In this document: piece after piece, positions 8,214 through 17,300 of the stretch
How positions within the stretch are numbered: the stretch's first letter is position 1
Layout of the letters: each line of letters begins with the position of its first letter
Assembly: GCA_946887075.1 (NCBI GenBank)
Contig: CAMPKA010000004.1
Span: 62,001 to 126,000 of the forward strand
Length of the DNA stretch: 64,000 bases
Direction of reading: 5' to 3'
DNA from: an uncultured Salinimicrobium sp.
Lineage (GTDB): Bacteria; Bacteroidota; Bacteroidia; Flavobacteriales; Flavobacteriaceae
Position numbers and translations under genes: made by a program
Notes under the pieces: model-generated
What the model saw: the letters and a program-made list of their open reading frames with translations, nothing else
Told to the model about the DNA's origin: nothing
Database searches by the model: none

Positions 8214-8882
8214 ATGAGAATAGAAACATCAAAAGATTCACCACAGGACTCCCGTATCCTGGTGATCGATAACTACGATTCATTCGTGTACAATCTTGTC
8301 CATTATCTGGAGGAATTCGGTTGTGAGGTCACGGTCCGGAGAAACGATGCCGTTACGCTCGATCAAGCGATGAGCTATGACCGGATCCTGCTTTCACCAG
8401 GTCCCGGAATACCCCGGGAGGCCGGTCTTCTTAACGATATTATAAAGGCCTGCGCCCCGACAAAAAGGATCCTGGGCGTTTGTCTCGGACAGCAGGCTAT
8501 CGGAGAAGTTTTCGGAGGCCGTCTGATTAATCTGGAGAAGGTATATCACGGGGTCAGCTCCATCATCAGGACCTGTGTTGCGGATGAGCCACTTTTCAGG
8601 GGCCTTCCAGATGAAATGGAGGTGGGCCGCTACCATTCGTGGGTTGTAGATCCAAGACTGCCCGATGAACTGGAGGCGACTTCTTTTGACCAGAACGGGC
8701 AGGTGATGTCTCTCCGGCACCGCTATTATGATGTACGGGCAGTGCAATTTCATCCGGAATCGGTTCTTACTCCTCTGGGAAAGGAAATGATTAAAAACTG
8801 GGTAACCATGGATGCCCGTCACAGGCCCTTAACCGAAATGGTTTCAGAACCGGACACCTCCAAAAATCTTCCGAAACAATGA
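8214..8882 (+). CDS. trpG: Anthranilate synthase component II (glutamine amidotransferase)
   Basis: Hydrolyses glutamine and channels ammonia to TrpE. Class I glutamine amidotransferase fold with the nucleophile Cys90 (GVCLGQQ) and the His180/Glu182 pair (VQFHPESV). The N-terminal signature VIDNYDSFVYNLVHYL is at about 17-32 and the oxyanion strand LLSPGPGIP at 59-67. The frame can be opened at a TTG (8199) overlapping the trpE stop, but the first ATG is at 8214 and I use it (222 aa). Even so there is a tail of about 13 residues before the conserved core, longer than in many TrpG proteins. The stop overlaps the trpD start as ATGA. Confidence 0.95.
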   Translation: MRIETSKDSPQDSRILVIDNYDSFVYNLVHYLEEFGCEVTVRRNDAVTLDQAMSYDRILLSPGPGIPREAGLLNDIIKACAPTKRILGVCLGQQAIGEVFGGRLINLEKVYHGVSSIIRTCVADEPLFRGLPDEMEVGRYHSWVVDPRLPDELEATSFDQNGQVMSLRHRYYDVRAVQFHPESVLTPLGKEMIKNWVTMDARHRPLTEMVSEPDTSKNLPKQ

Positions 8883-9877
8883 AAGAGATTCTGAACAGAC
8901 TCATCAATCACGAAGAGATAAGCCGGGAGGAAGCCCGGCAGGTTTTGGTCAATATCTCCGAAGGAGCTTATAACCCAAACCAGATAGCCTCCTTTCTGAC
9001 CGTCTATATGATGCGAAACATCAGCCTTCCGGAACTTGAGGGATTCAGGGATGCCCTGTTGGAACTTTGTCTGCCTGTAAACCTGGAGGATTACGATCCT
9101 GTGGATCTTTGTGGAACCGGGGGAGATGGAAAGGATACGTTCAATATCTCCACCCTTGCCTCCTTTATTACTGCCGGTGCCGGTATTCCAGTAGCCAAAC
9201 ATGGCAATTATGGGGTCTCCTCAGGATGCGGGAGCTCCAATGTGATGGAATATCTCGGGATCAGATTTAGCAATGAAGTGGATTTTCTGAAAAAATGCAT
9301 GGACCAGGCGCAGATATGTTTTTTACACGCAGCCCTGTTTCACCCAGCCATGAAGAATGTCGCTCCGATTAGGAAGGACCTGGGGGTGAAGACCTTCTTT
9401 AATATGATAGGTCCCATGGTGAATCCGGCCTTTCCAAAGCATCAGATGGTCGGGGTTTTTAACCTTGAACTGGCCAGGATGTATGCATATCTTTATCAGA
9501 ATACCGACAAAAACTTCAGCATTGTTCATGCCCTGGACGGGTATGACGAGATCTCGCTGACCGGAGACACAAAACTGATCACCAATGCAACAGAAGCAAT
9601 GCTAATCCCTGCTGATCTGGGCGTGGAGCAGATCACTCCCGCTGCGATATCAGGGGGTAACACTGTGGCGTCAGCTGCCGGGATCTTTATGAGCATCCTC
9701 GAAGGTAAAAGCAGCAAGGCACAAAAGGATGTGGTTTGTGCCAATGCCGGGGTGGCCATAAGTACAGTACGGGGCATCAGCCCTGCCGAAGGGTTCATCA
9801 TCGCCCAGGACAGCCTGGAGTCAGGGAAGGCCAGACAATCATTTTTTAAATTACAGCAATTAAGCCAATCCTTATGA
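8879..9877 (+). CDS. trpD: Anthranilate phosphoribosyltransferase
   Basis: Transfers the phosphoribosyl group from PRPP to anthranilate. At 332 aa it is the stand-alone form, not fused to TrpG. The glycine-rich PRPP loop GTGGDGKDTFNIST lies at 79-92, KHGNYGVSSGCGSSN near 110-124 and the GPMVNPAFPKHQMVGVF segment near 180. Start and end overlap the neighbours by 4 bases each (ATGA junctions), which indicates translational coupling. The family's N-terminal helical domain is complete. Confidence 0.96.
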   Translation: MKEILNRLINHEEISREEARQVLVNISEGAYNPNQIASFLTVYMMRNISLPELEGFRDALLELCLPVNLEDYDPVDLCGTGGDGKDTFNISTLASFITAGAGIPVAKHGNYGVSSGCGSSNVMEYLGIRFSNEVDFLKKCMDQAQICFLHAALFHPAMKNVAPIRKDLGVKTFFNMIGPMVNPAFPKHQMVGVFNLELARMYAYLYQNTDKNFSIVHALDGYDEISLTGDTKLITNATEAMLIPADLGVEQITPAAISGGNTVASAAGIFMSILEGKSSKAQKDVVCANAGVAISTVRGISPAEGFIIAQDSLESGKARQSFFKLQQLSQSL

Positions 9878-10659
9878 ACATCCTGGAACAAATCGCAGTC
9901 CATAAACGGGAATCTGTCAAAAAGAACACACAGCTTGTCCCATTGGAAGCCCTGAAAAAAAAGCCGTTATACGGTCGCTCCTGTATCTCCCTTAGGAATA
10001 ATCTTGAGAAAGATAAGGCTGGTGTTATTGCTGAGTTTAAAAGAAGGTCCCCTTCTGTTCCCGATTTGAATCCTGATGCAGATGTCATAAAAGTCACCTC
10101 AGAGTATCAGGCTGCGGGAGCTGCCGGAATCTCGGTTCTTACAGACTCCCGGTACTTTGGAGGTTCAGATGAAGATCTCCTGAAAGCCAGGGAGGTGGTT
10201 TCATTGCCTCTCCTGCGCAAGGATTTCATTATCGGGGAGTACCAGATCCATGAGGCGAAGAGTCTGGGAGCGGATGTTATTCTCCTGATTGCAGCCTTGC
10301 TTTCACGGAAAGAGATTCTGCGATTTTCACAGCTAGCCCAAGGCCTGGGTATGGAGGTACTGTTAGAAGTACACAACAAACAGGAGCTTGAGGAATCGCT
10401 GGTGCCTTCTGTGGATCTGGTGGGGGTAAACAACCGGGATCTCAAGCGTTTCAGTGTGAGTCTGGAGACGAGTCTTGAATTGGCAGCGGAAATTCCGGAG
10501 GACTTCCTGCGAATTTCCGAAAGCGGTATAGAATCCCCAGAATCCATAAGAAACCTGCGGAGCCACGGGTATACCGGGTTCCTGATCGGAGGAAATTTTA
10601 TGAAAACCAGGGATCCAGGTGCAGCTGCCGGCAGATTCATTAAGGAACTCATCAAATGA
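9874..10659 (+). CDS. trpC: Indole-3-glycerol-phosphate synthase
   Basis: Closes the indole ring of CdRP to give indole-3-glycerol phosphate. The 261-aa TIM barrel shows VIAEFKRRSPS at 51-61 with a catalytic Lys, the LRKDFIIGEYQIHEA segment near 112-126, a GVNNRDLKRF strand near 184-193 and ISESGIESPESI near 214-225. It is monofunctional, with TrpF as a separate following gene, unlike the fused enzyme of enterobacteria. It overlaps trpD upstream and trpF downstream by 4 bases each. Confidence 0.96.
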   Translation: MNILEQIAVHKRESVKKNTQLVPLEALKKKPLYGRSCISLRNNLEKDKAGVIAEFKRRSPSVPDLNPDADVIKVTSEYQAAGAAGISVLTDSRYFGGSDEDLLKAREVVSLPLLRKDFIIGEYQIHEAKSLGADVILLIAALLSRKEILRFSQLAQGLGMEVLLEVHNKQELEESLVPSVDLVGVNNRDLKRFSVSLETSLELAAEIPEDFLRISESGIESPESIRNLRSHGYTGFLIGGNFMKTRDPGAAAGRFIKELIK

Positions 10660-11321
10660 AAGATCTGAAAATCAAGATCTGCGGGATGAAAGAACCCGCC
10701 AACATAAGGCTCGTCTCTGGTCTGGGTCCGGATTATATGGGATTTATCTTCTTTCAAAAGTCTCCCCGTTACTTTGGTGAGAGCAACCTTGAGCCTATTG
10801 AAGGAATCAAGAAAACCGGCGTTTTCGTCAATGCCTCCCTCTCTTATATAATTGAGAAAGTCACTCGTCTTGACCTCGATGCCATTCAGCTTCACGGGGA
10901 GGAAACACCTGATTTCTGCAGGAGCCTCAGGAGGGACTTAAACATCAATGGCGGGAATACTGAGATTATCAAAGCCTTCGGTATCCAGAACAGGGAAGAC
11001 CTTGAGGCTGTCAGGACGTACGAAGGCCTGGTAGATTTTGCCTTGTTCGATACCAGGAGCGAATCTCGGGGCGGAAGCGGAAAAAGCTTTGACTGGAGCA
11101 TTCTCAGGGATTATGAGGGACCCCTGCCGTTTATTCTCAGCGGTGGGATCAACCCTTCCTCTACAACATCTATCCGGGAACTTTACCAATATTTCCGGCA
11201 GGGTGCCAGGCCCACCCTGTTCTACGGTATTGATGTGAACAGCAGGTTTGAACAGGCTCCCGGTGTAAAGGACCCGGTAAGTCTGCAGGAATTCATTAAA
11301 CAAATAAAAAAGCAGGAATAA
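10656..11321 (+). CDS. trpF: Phosphoribosylanthranilate isomerase
   Basis: Isomerises N-(5'-phosphoribosyl)anthranilate to CdRP. The 221-aa barrel begins [10 protein letters not shown], holding the catalytic Cys9, and has [13 protein letters not shown] near 73-85 and the catalytic Asp in [18 protein letters not shown] near 129-146. The phosphate-binding end is [11 protein letters not shown], and the last segment [17 protein letters not shown] is the usual terminal signature. The stop TAA shares one base with the trpB ATG. Confidence 0.95.
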   Translation: MKDLKIKICGMKEPANIRLVSGLGPDYMGFIFFQKSPRYFGESNLEPIEGIKKTGVFVNASLSYIIEKVTRLDLDAIQLHGEETPDFCRSLRRDLNINGGNTEIIKAFGIQNREDLEAVRTYEGLVDFALFDTRSESRGGSGKSFDWSILRDYEGPLPFILSGGINPSSTTSIRELYQYFRQGARPTLFYGIDVNSRFEQAPGVKDPVSLQEFIKQIKKQE

Positions 11322-12502
11322 TGACATATCAGGTTGATGAGAAAGGCTACTACGGGGATTTTGGAGGTGCTTTTATACCAGAAATGCTCTATCCGAACGT
11401 GGAAGAGCTGAGAACCCAGTATCTGGAAATCTTACAGGAGGCGGGATTCCAAAAGGAGTTCAGGCAACTGCTCCGGGATTATGTGGGAAGGCCTACCCCG
11501 TTATACCATGCCCGCCGGTTGAGCGAGCGGTACGGGTTCAAGATCTACTTGAAAAGAGAGGATCTTTGTCATACCGGTGCCCACAAGGTGAACAATACCA
11601 TCGGACAGATCCTCATGGCCAGGAGACTGGGAAAAAACCGCATCATCGCAGAAACCGGGGCAGGCCAACACGGTGTGGCTACGGCAACGGTCTGCGCCCT
11701 GATGGGCATGGAATGTATCGTGTATATGGGAGAGATCGACATCGAACGACAGGCGCCCAATGTTTCCAGGATGAAGATGCTGGGGGCGACGGTGGTACCT
11801 GCTAAATCGGGTAGCCGCACCCTGAAGGATGCTACCAATGAGGCTATCCGGGACTGGATCAATAATCCCCTGGACACCCATTACATCATCGGTTCGGTGG
11901 TTGGACCCCATCCCTATCCTGATATGGTGGCTCGTTTCCAAAGCGTTGTTTCGGAGGAGGTAATGGCACAACTCCAGGAAAAGGAGGGGAAGGACCATCC
12001 GGATTACCTGATCGCCTGTGTAGGGGGGGGCAGCAATGCCGCGGGGCTCTTCTACCACTATCTCGATCGAGAAGAGGTAAGGATCATAGCTGTGGAAGCC
12101 GCGGGTAAGGGTATCGCTTCCGGAAAAAGTGCTGCCACCTCTGCCCTAGGAAAAGAAGGAATCATTCACGGAAGCAAGACCCTTCTGATGCAAACCGAAG
12201 ACGGTCAGATTACGGAGCCTTACTCCATTTCCGCAGGCCTGGACTACCCTGGAGTAGGTCCTATGCACGCTAACCTTTACAAAACAGGACGGGGACAGTT
12301 CGTATCCATAACCGATGATCAGGCCATGGAAGCTGGATTGGAACTTACCCGGCTGGAAGGGATTATTCCCGCTATAGAGACCGCACATGGCCTGGCAGTT
12401 TTTGGAAGTAGGGTCATCGAGCCAGGAAGCCTCGTCGTACTCAACCTTTCCGGACGCGGAGACAAAGATCTCAGTACTTACACCTCACATTTCAAGTTTT
12501 GA
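11321..12502 (+). CDS. trpB: Tryptophan synthase beta chain
   Basis: PLP enzyme that joins indole and serine into tryptophan in the alpha2-beta2 complex. At 393 aa it is a standard TrpB1. PLP-binding Lys89 sits in [13 protein letters not shown], the phosphate cup is GGGSNAAG near 232-239, and [12 protein letters not shown] near 111-122 carries the catalytic Glu. The C-terminus has [10 protein letters not shown]. It starts within the trpF stop codon. TrpA follows directly, as needed for indole channelling. Confidence 0.97.
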   Translation: MTYQVDEKGYYGDFGGAFIPEMLYPNVEELRTQYLEILQEAGFQKEFRQLLRDYVGRPTPLYHARRLSERYGFKIYLKREDLCHTGAHKVNNTIGQILMARRLGKNRIIAETGAGQHGVATATVCALMGMECIVYMGEIDIERQAPNVSRMKMLGATVVPAKSGSRTLKDATNEAIRDWINNPLDTHYIIGSVVGPHPYPDMVARFQSVVSEEVMAQLQEKEGKDHPDYLIACVGGGSNAAGLFYHYLDREEVRIIAVEAAGKGIASGKSAATSALGKEGIIHGSKTLLMQTEDGQITEPYSISAGLDYPGVGPMHANLYKTGRGQFVSITDDQAMEAGLELTRLEGIIPAIETAHGLAVFGSRVIEPGSLVVLNLSGRGDKDLSTYTSHFKF

Positions 12503-12507
12503 ATAGA

Positions 12508-13290
12508 ATGAACAGAATAAAGAAGAAGATTTCAGAAAAAAGGGACGAAAAAATCCTCTCCATTTATTTCACCGCAGGATATCCGGAACTGGAAGACACG
12601 GACAGGATTCTCCAAGAACTCCAAAGAAGCGGAGTGGATATGGTAGAAATCGGACTTCCCTTCAGTGATCCCCTTGCAGATGGGCCTACCATTCAAGAGA
12701 GTTCCCGAATTGCCCTCCACAACGGCATGACAACCAGAAAGCTGTTCGAACACCTGAGCGGTATTCGTGAAAAAATATCCATACCCATGCTGATCATGGG
12801 GTATTTCAATCCTATTCTCCAGTACGGGGTCGAAGCCTTTGCAAGGGATTGCAAAAGAATTGGAATTGATGGCCTAATCATTCCAGATCTTCCACTGGAG
12901 GAATACCTCCTGAAGTATAAGGATGTTTTTGACAGAAATGATTTACTATGCATTTTCCTGGTAACTCCGCAGACCCCGAAGGAACGGATCAGGAAGATCG
13001 ATGAAGCCTCGGAAGGGTTCCTTTACCTGGTCAGCAGTGCAGGAGTAACCGGAGGAACCCGTGAATTCACGCAACTTCAGGAAGAATATTTCAAAACAAT
13101 ATCCGAGATGAAGCTAAGGAACCCGCTGATCACTGGATTCGGAATTCATGATTCGAAAACATTTAGAGATGCCACAGAGTACACCAATGGAGCTATTGTC
13201 GGTAGTGCCTTTATTAAGCACCTCCGGGAGAAGGGCGTAAAGGGAATCAAGAATTTTGTCCATGGCCTGAGGCGGGACAGGAATGTCTGA
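12508..13290 (+). CDS. trpA: Tryptophan synthase alpha chain
   Basis: Cleaves indole-3-glycerol phosphate to indole and glyceraldehyde 3-phosphate. With the ATG at 12508 the protein is 260 aa. The catalytic Glu47 (MVEIGLPFSDP) and Asp58 (PLADGP) match the E. coli Glu49/Asp60 pair, and the phosphate site is FGIHDS and AIVGSAF in the C-terminal third. A TTG at 12499 overlapping the trpB stop could add three residues; the ATG is preferred. It is the last biosynthetic gene of the operon. No terminator follows immediately, and the nearest plus-strand one is at 13676. Confidence 0.96.
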   Translation: MNRIKKKISEKRDEKILSIYFTAGYPELEDTDRILQELQRSGVDMVEIGLPFSDPLADGPTIQESSRIALHNGMTTRKLFEHLSGIREKISIPMLIMGYFNPILQYGVEAFARDCKRIGIDGLIIPDLPLEEYLLKYKDVFDRNDLLCIFLVTPQTPKERIRKIDEASEGFLYLVSSAGVTGGTREFTQLQEEYFKTISEMKLRNPLITGFGIHDSKTFRDATEYTNGAIVGSAFIKHLREKGVKGIKNFVHGLRRDRNV

Positions 13291-13372
13291 GGTTTAACAT
13301 TTTATAACAAAGCTTTAATACCCCAGGATGCCTGATTTGGTTACCTTGAAGCAAATCCAAAAACCTATCACT

Positions 13373-13531
13373 ATGGGACTTATAGAAGATAAGAACAAAA
13401 AGAAGGATCGGCAAAGAAGGAGAAGCAGCGATGACAATCCGGTAAGTGGAGAGATCGGAAATCGTGATATCAAACATAATGAATTCGATATTGACGAGAG
13501 GACGATCAAGGATCAAAAGAACAAAAAGTAA
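13373..13531 (+). CDS. Small highly charged hypothetical protein downstream of trpA
   Basis: A 52-codon frame starting MGLIEDKNKKKDRQRRR. It is Lys/Arg/Asp-rich throughout, with no membrane segment or cysteine and a predicted disordered character. It lies 82 bases after trpA in the same direction and before the plus-strand terminator at 13676, so it could be the last gene of the trp transcript. I do not recognise it. The support is only an ATG, a clean frame and codon usage not unlike the neighbours, so it may also be chance. Confidence 0.35.
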   Translation: MGLIEDKNKKKDRQRRRSSDDNPVSGEIGNRDIKHNEFDIDERTIKDQKNKK

Positions 13532-13612
13532 GATAAGCCGTGGGAAAGGGAGATAAAAAGACCCGAAGAGGTAAGATCGCCGCCAAAAGTTACGGAAGAC
13601 TCCGTCCCAGGC

Positions 13613-13639
13613 AAAAAAAATGAACCGACTGACGGTCGG
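13613..13639 (-). terminator. Probable terminator after the UDG-like gene
   Basis: On the minus strand CCGAC-CGTCA-GTCGG forms a 5-bp stem, followed by TTCA and eight T. It lies 11 bases past the UDG-like stop and would end the pyc transcript. The stem is short, so the call is moderate. Confidence 0.5.
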
Positions 13640-13649
13640 CAAAGGCCGC

Positions 13650-14321
13650 TCAGGAATCCAAAAATTGTCGGTATTGAAGCACCCTGAAATCAATAGTACT
13701 GAATTCAGGGTGCTTCTTTTTTAGTTCCTTATAGGTTCTCATGCTGCCGATCGCCCTGTTTGCAGAACCAGAAGGCGCGGTGAGTGAAACTGTATTGATC
13801 AGGCGCCCATCGAGTAAAAACTGATGAACTCGAGGGACAGTACTGGAAATAACCTTCAGTTTAATCTGATGTTTCCGCAGCAGCCTCCGAAAGAAGAATT
13901 CAGGGCCATTCTTGCTGTTACCCCCCGTAAAGATCAGCATCTCTATGGTGGGATTCTCCCTCAGAATTTTAATCAGATCCCGAAGCTCAACATGCAGCAT
14001 ACCGAGATCTGATGCATCGATCTTTTCGCGTCTGCAGCTTTCCACAGTGTCACAGATCCCTATTCCTTTTTCAGCCAAAAACTGTTTTCTCTGCCTGACC
14101 GCTTCCTCGGTGTTCGCGAATTGGAGATCCAGACCAAAAATCCGGTCGATTATCTGCCATAACATACCGTCCCTGCTGCCATAACAAAAGTCGACATCGC
14201 CTTCCTTGAGTTCCCGGGTTGTAAACCTTGGAGGAGGAAGGGTTCCGACAATCAGTTTGCTCGCCCCTTGTGGAATATAAGGAGCATATGGGTGCTGATG
14301 ATGAAAGAGTTCCTCTCCCAT
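13650..14321 (-). CDS. Uracil-DNA glycosylase superfamily protein
   Basis: A 223-aa protein with the general UDG-fold signals. A beta-strand/loop LIVGTLPPPRF (about 23-33) stands at the motif-1 position, followed by FCYGSRDGMLWQII (45-58), and a C-terminal TAPSGSANRAIG (about 180-191) resembles the motif-2 loop of UDG families (SPS.AN-like). It lacks the Cys clusters of iron-sulfur family 4/5 enzymes. Probably a base-excision glycosylase or a relative; substrate unknown. It begins 7 bases after pyc and looks co-transcribed with it. A plus-strand terminator hairpin is embedded in its last 40 codons. Confidence 0.7.
   Translation of the reverse strand: MGEELFHHQHPYAPYIPQGASKLIVGTLPPPRFTTRELKEGDVDFCYGSRDGMLWQIIDRIFGLDLQFANTEEAVRQRKQFLAEKGIGICDTVESCRREKIDASDLGMLHVELRDLIKILRENPTIEMLIFTGGNSKNGPEFFFRRLLRKHQIKLKVISSTVPRVHQFLLDGRLINTVSLTAPSGSANRAIGSMRTYKELKKKHPEFSTIDFRVLQYRQFLDS
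13676..13722 (+). terminator. Plus-strand terminator embedded in the 3' end of the convergent UDG-like gene
   Basis: A 13-bp perfect stem, GAAGCACCCTGAA with TTCAGGGTGCTTC, has a 15-base loop and six T. It lies inside the coding region of the opposite-strand gene and is the first strong plus-strand terminator after trpA (about 390 bases downstream). It probably ends the trp transcript. Confidence 0.75.
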
Positions 14322-14328
14322 ACGGTAA

Positions 14329-17300
14329 TTACTTTATAGTCAGAACAAGATCATCAGCGAAGACCATTTCCCCCTCCTTCAGGACTATCCTGTCCACCTT
14401 TCCTGCAGCAGAAGCGGTAATAGTGGTTTCCATTTTCATGGCTTCGATCGTAAAAAGCGGTTGATTTTTCTCCACCTCATCACCCTCCTTGACCAGGATT
14501 CCTGAAAGCGAACCCTGCAACGGTGCCCCGATTTGCAATTTATCCGTTTTGTCCGCCTTCTGATGAACGACCTTTTCCACTTTGACCGCCTCGTCCCGAA
14601 TGTCGACCGCCCTGGTCTGGCCATTGACCTTAAAGAAAACCTTGGCCATTCCTTCCTGGTCCGCCTCGACATAGGAGAGGAATTCAATCAGCAGCGTTTT
14701 GCCCTGATCCAGTTCGACTATGATTTCTTCCCCGGCTTCCATACCATAAAAGAAATTGCGTGTCGGGATATTGATGACCTTGCCAAACTGTTGGTGATAA
14801 TTATAGGCTTCGGTGTAGACCTTCGGATACAATTTATAGGAGAGGAAATCAGTAAGATCAGGTTTCCGCCCCAGTCCTTCAGGAAAAGCTTTTTCGAAGG
14901 CTGCAAATTCCTTCTCAAAATCAATAGGTTCTAAATGAGCATTTGGCCGTTCCGTATAGGGTTTTTCGTCCTTGAGGATAATTTTCTGGACTCGTTCGGG
15001 AAATCCGCCATAGGGTTGCCCAAGATCACCTCTGAAGAAGCTTTTGACCGATTGGGGAAATGAAAGCTCTTCACCCCGCTCGAGAACATCCTCAATGCTC
15101 AGATTATTGCTGACCATGTATTGCGCCATATCCCCCACGACTTTTGAACTGGGAGTTACCTTGATAATGTCTCCGAAGAGCTCGTTTACCCGGGCATACA
15201 TCTTGGTGATCTCGTGAAATCTGTCTGCCAGGCCCAAGGATTCCGCCTGTGGTTTCAGATTGGAATACTGGCCTCCCGGAATCTCATGCTTGTAAACGTC
15301 ACCAGACCCTGCCTTCAATCCCGATTCGAAGGGATAGTACATCTGCCTGACCGCCTCCCAGTACTGCGAATATTCACTGAGCTTATCCGTATTGAAGTCA
15401 CGACCACGGTCATGGAACCTCAGCATCTCCACCAGAGAATTGAAATTCGGCTGTGAGGTTAACCCTGACAATCCGCCCAGGGCAACATCGATGACGTCCA
15501 CTCCTGCCTCCACCGCCTTGAGATAAGTAGCCGCTTGAATGGAAGAGGTATCATGGGTATGAAGGTGAAGCGGAATATTGATTCTTGATTTCAGTGCTGA
15601 AACGAGTTCAAAGGCCGCATCCGGCTTCAGGATCCCGGCCATGTCCTTTATTCCCAGGATGTGAGCACCTGCATTTTCAATGTCTTTTGCCAATCGGATA
15701 TAATAGTCCAGATCATACTTCTTCTCCTTAGGATCCATAATATCACCCGTGTAGCAAATAGTTCCTTCGGCAAGACCCCCGGTTCGTTTACGAACATACT
15801 CTATACAAGGTGCAATGGATTTCATCCAGTTCAAACTGTCAAAAATCCTAAATACATCTACCCCGTTTTCCCAGGCCTGTTCCACAAATTTTTCTATAAG
15901 GTTGTCGGGGTAAGCCGTGTAACCCACAGCGTTCGAGCCGCGCAGGAGCATCTGAAGAAGAACATTAGGCATTGCGGATCTCAACAGTCGGAGTCGTTCC
16001 CAGGGATCTTCCTTCAAGAACCGCAGACAAACATCAAAGGTCGCTCCTCCCCAAACCTCCATACTGAAGATTTCCGGATGATTTCTGGCAAAACCCTCTG
16101 CCACCTTCAACATGTCGGTTGTTCTCATCCGGGTGGCCAGCAAACTCTGATGAGCATCTCTCATCGTAGTGTCCGTAAAATGGACCTTCCCCTCATGGAG
16201 CAGCCATCTGGAAAACTTGTCCGGACCGTATTCCGAGAGGAGGTTCTTTGTTCCCCGCGGATACTCATTACTTTCTACAAAACGTGGTACAACAGGTTCG
16301 ATAAAATCCTTTCTTTCAGCTCCCTTGACGTCCTTGTTTCCATTGACAATGACATGCCCCAGAAAACTGACCATTTTGGTGGCCCGGTTTCGCGTCTTTT
16401 GAATATCGAACAATTCCGGGTGCGTCTTGATAAAATTTACAGTCACATCTCCGTTCCTGAAGGTAGGATGAGAGAGGATGTTATCCAGAAAACCAATGTT
16501 GGTCATCACCCCCCTTACCCTGAATTCTGCCAAGGCCCTGCGCATCTTTCTACAGGCCCCTGCCAGAGTCCGGCTGCTGGCCGATATCTTGACCAGCATA
16601 GAGTCGAAGAACGGGGAAATCTTGACCCCCTGATAGATGCTCCCGGCGTCCAGTCTGATCCCAAAGCCGGAGGCACTCCTGTAGGTGGTTATGGTTCCGT
16701 AATCCGGTTGAAAATCATTGGTCGGATCCTCAGTGGTGATACGGCACTGGAGGGCAAATCCTGTCATTCTGATCTGATCTTGGCTCCCGATCTTGATCTG
16801 TTCATCCGACAGTCGGTATCCTGCAGCTATGAATATCTGCGCCATCACCAGATCGATATTGGTGATCACCTCAGTGACCGTGTGTTCCACCTGAATTCTC
16901 GGGTTTACTTCGATGAAATAGATCTCCCCATCCCGATCGACCAGAAATTCAACCGTTCCGATATTGTTGTAATTGACCGCCTTGCACAGGCGCAGCGCAT
17001 ATTCATACAGGTTATTCCGGGTTTGATCGGCCAGTCCATGTGAGGGTGCAAATTCGATTACTTTCTGATAACGCCTCTGCACCGAACAATCCCTTTCAAA
17101 CAGATGTACAAGATTTCCGTGGTTGTCCCCGACTATCTGCACTTCTATGTGTTTGGGATCCGCTACAAATTTCTCTAAGAAGACGGTATCATCCCCGAAG
17201 GCATTTAAAGCTTCCCGCTTGGATTCCGGAAACCCTTTCTTGAGTTCCTCCTCATCCTGGATCACCCTCATTCCCCGTCCACCGCCACCAGAAGCGGCTT

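Noticed and set aside
15661..17043. 460-codon open frame on the plus strand opposite pyc
   Set aside because: It lies wholly antisense to the biotin carboxylase and carboxyltransferase domains of pyruvate carboxylase, shows no domain, and has the low-quality composition of a shadow frame.
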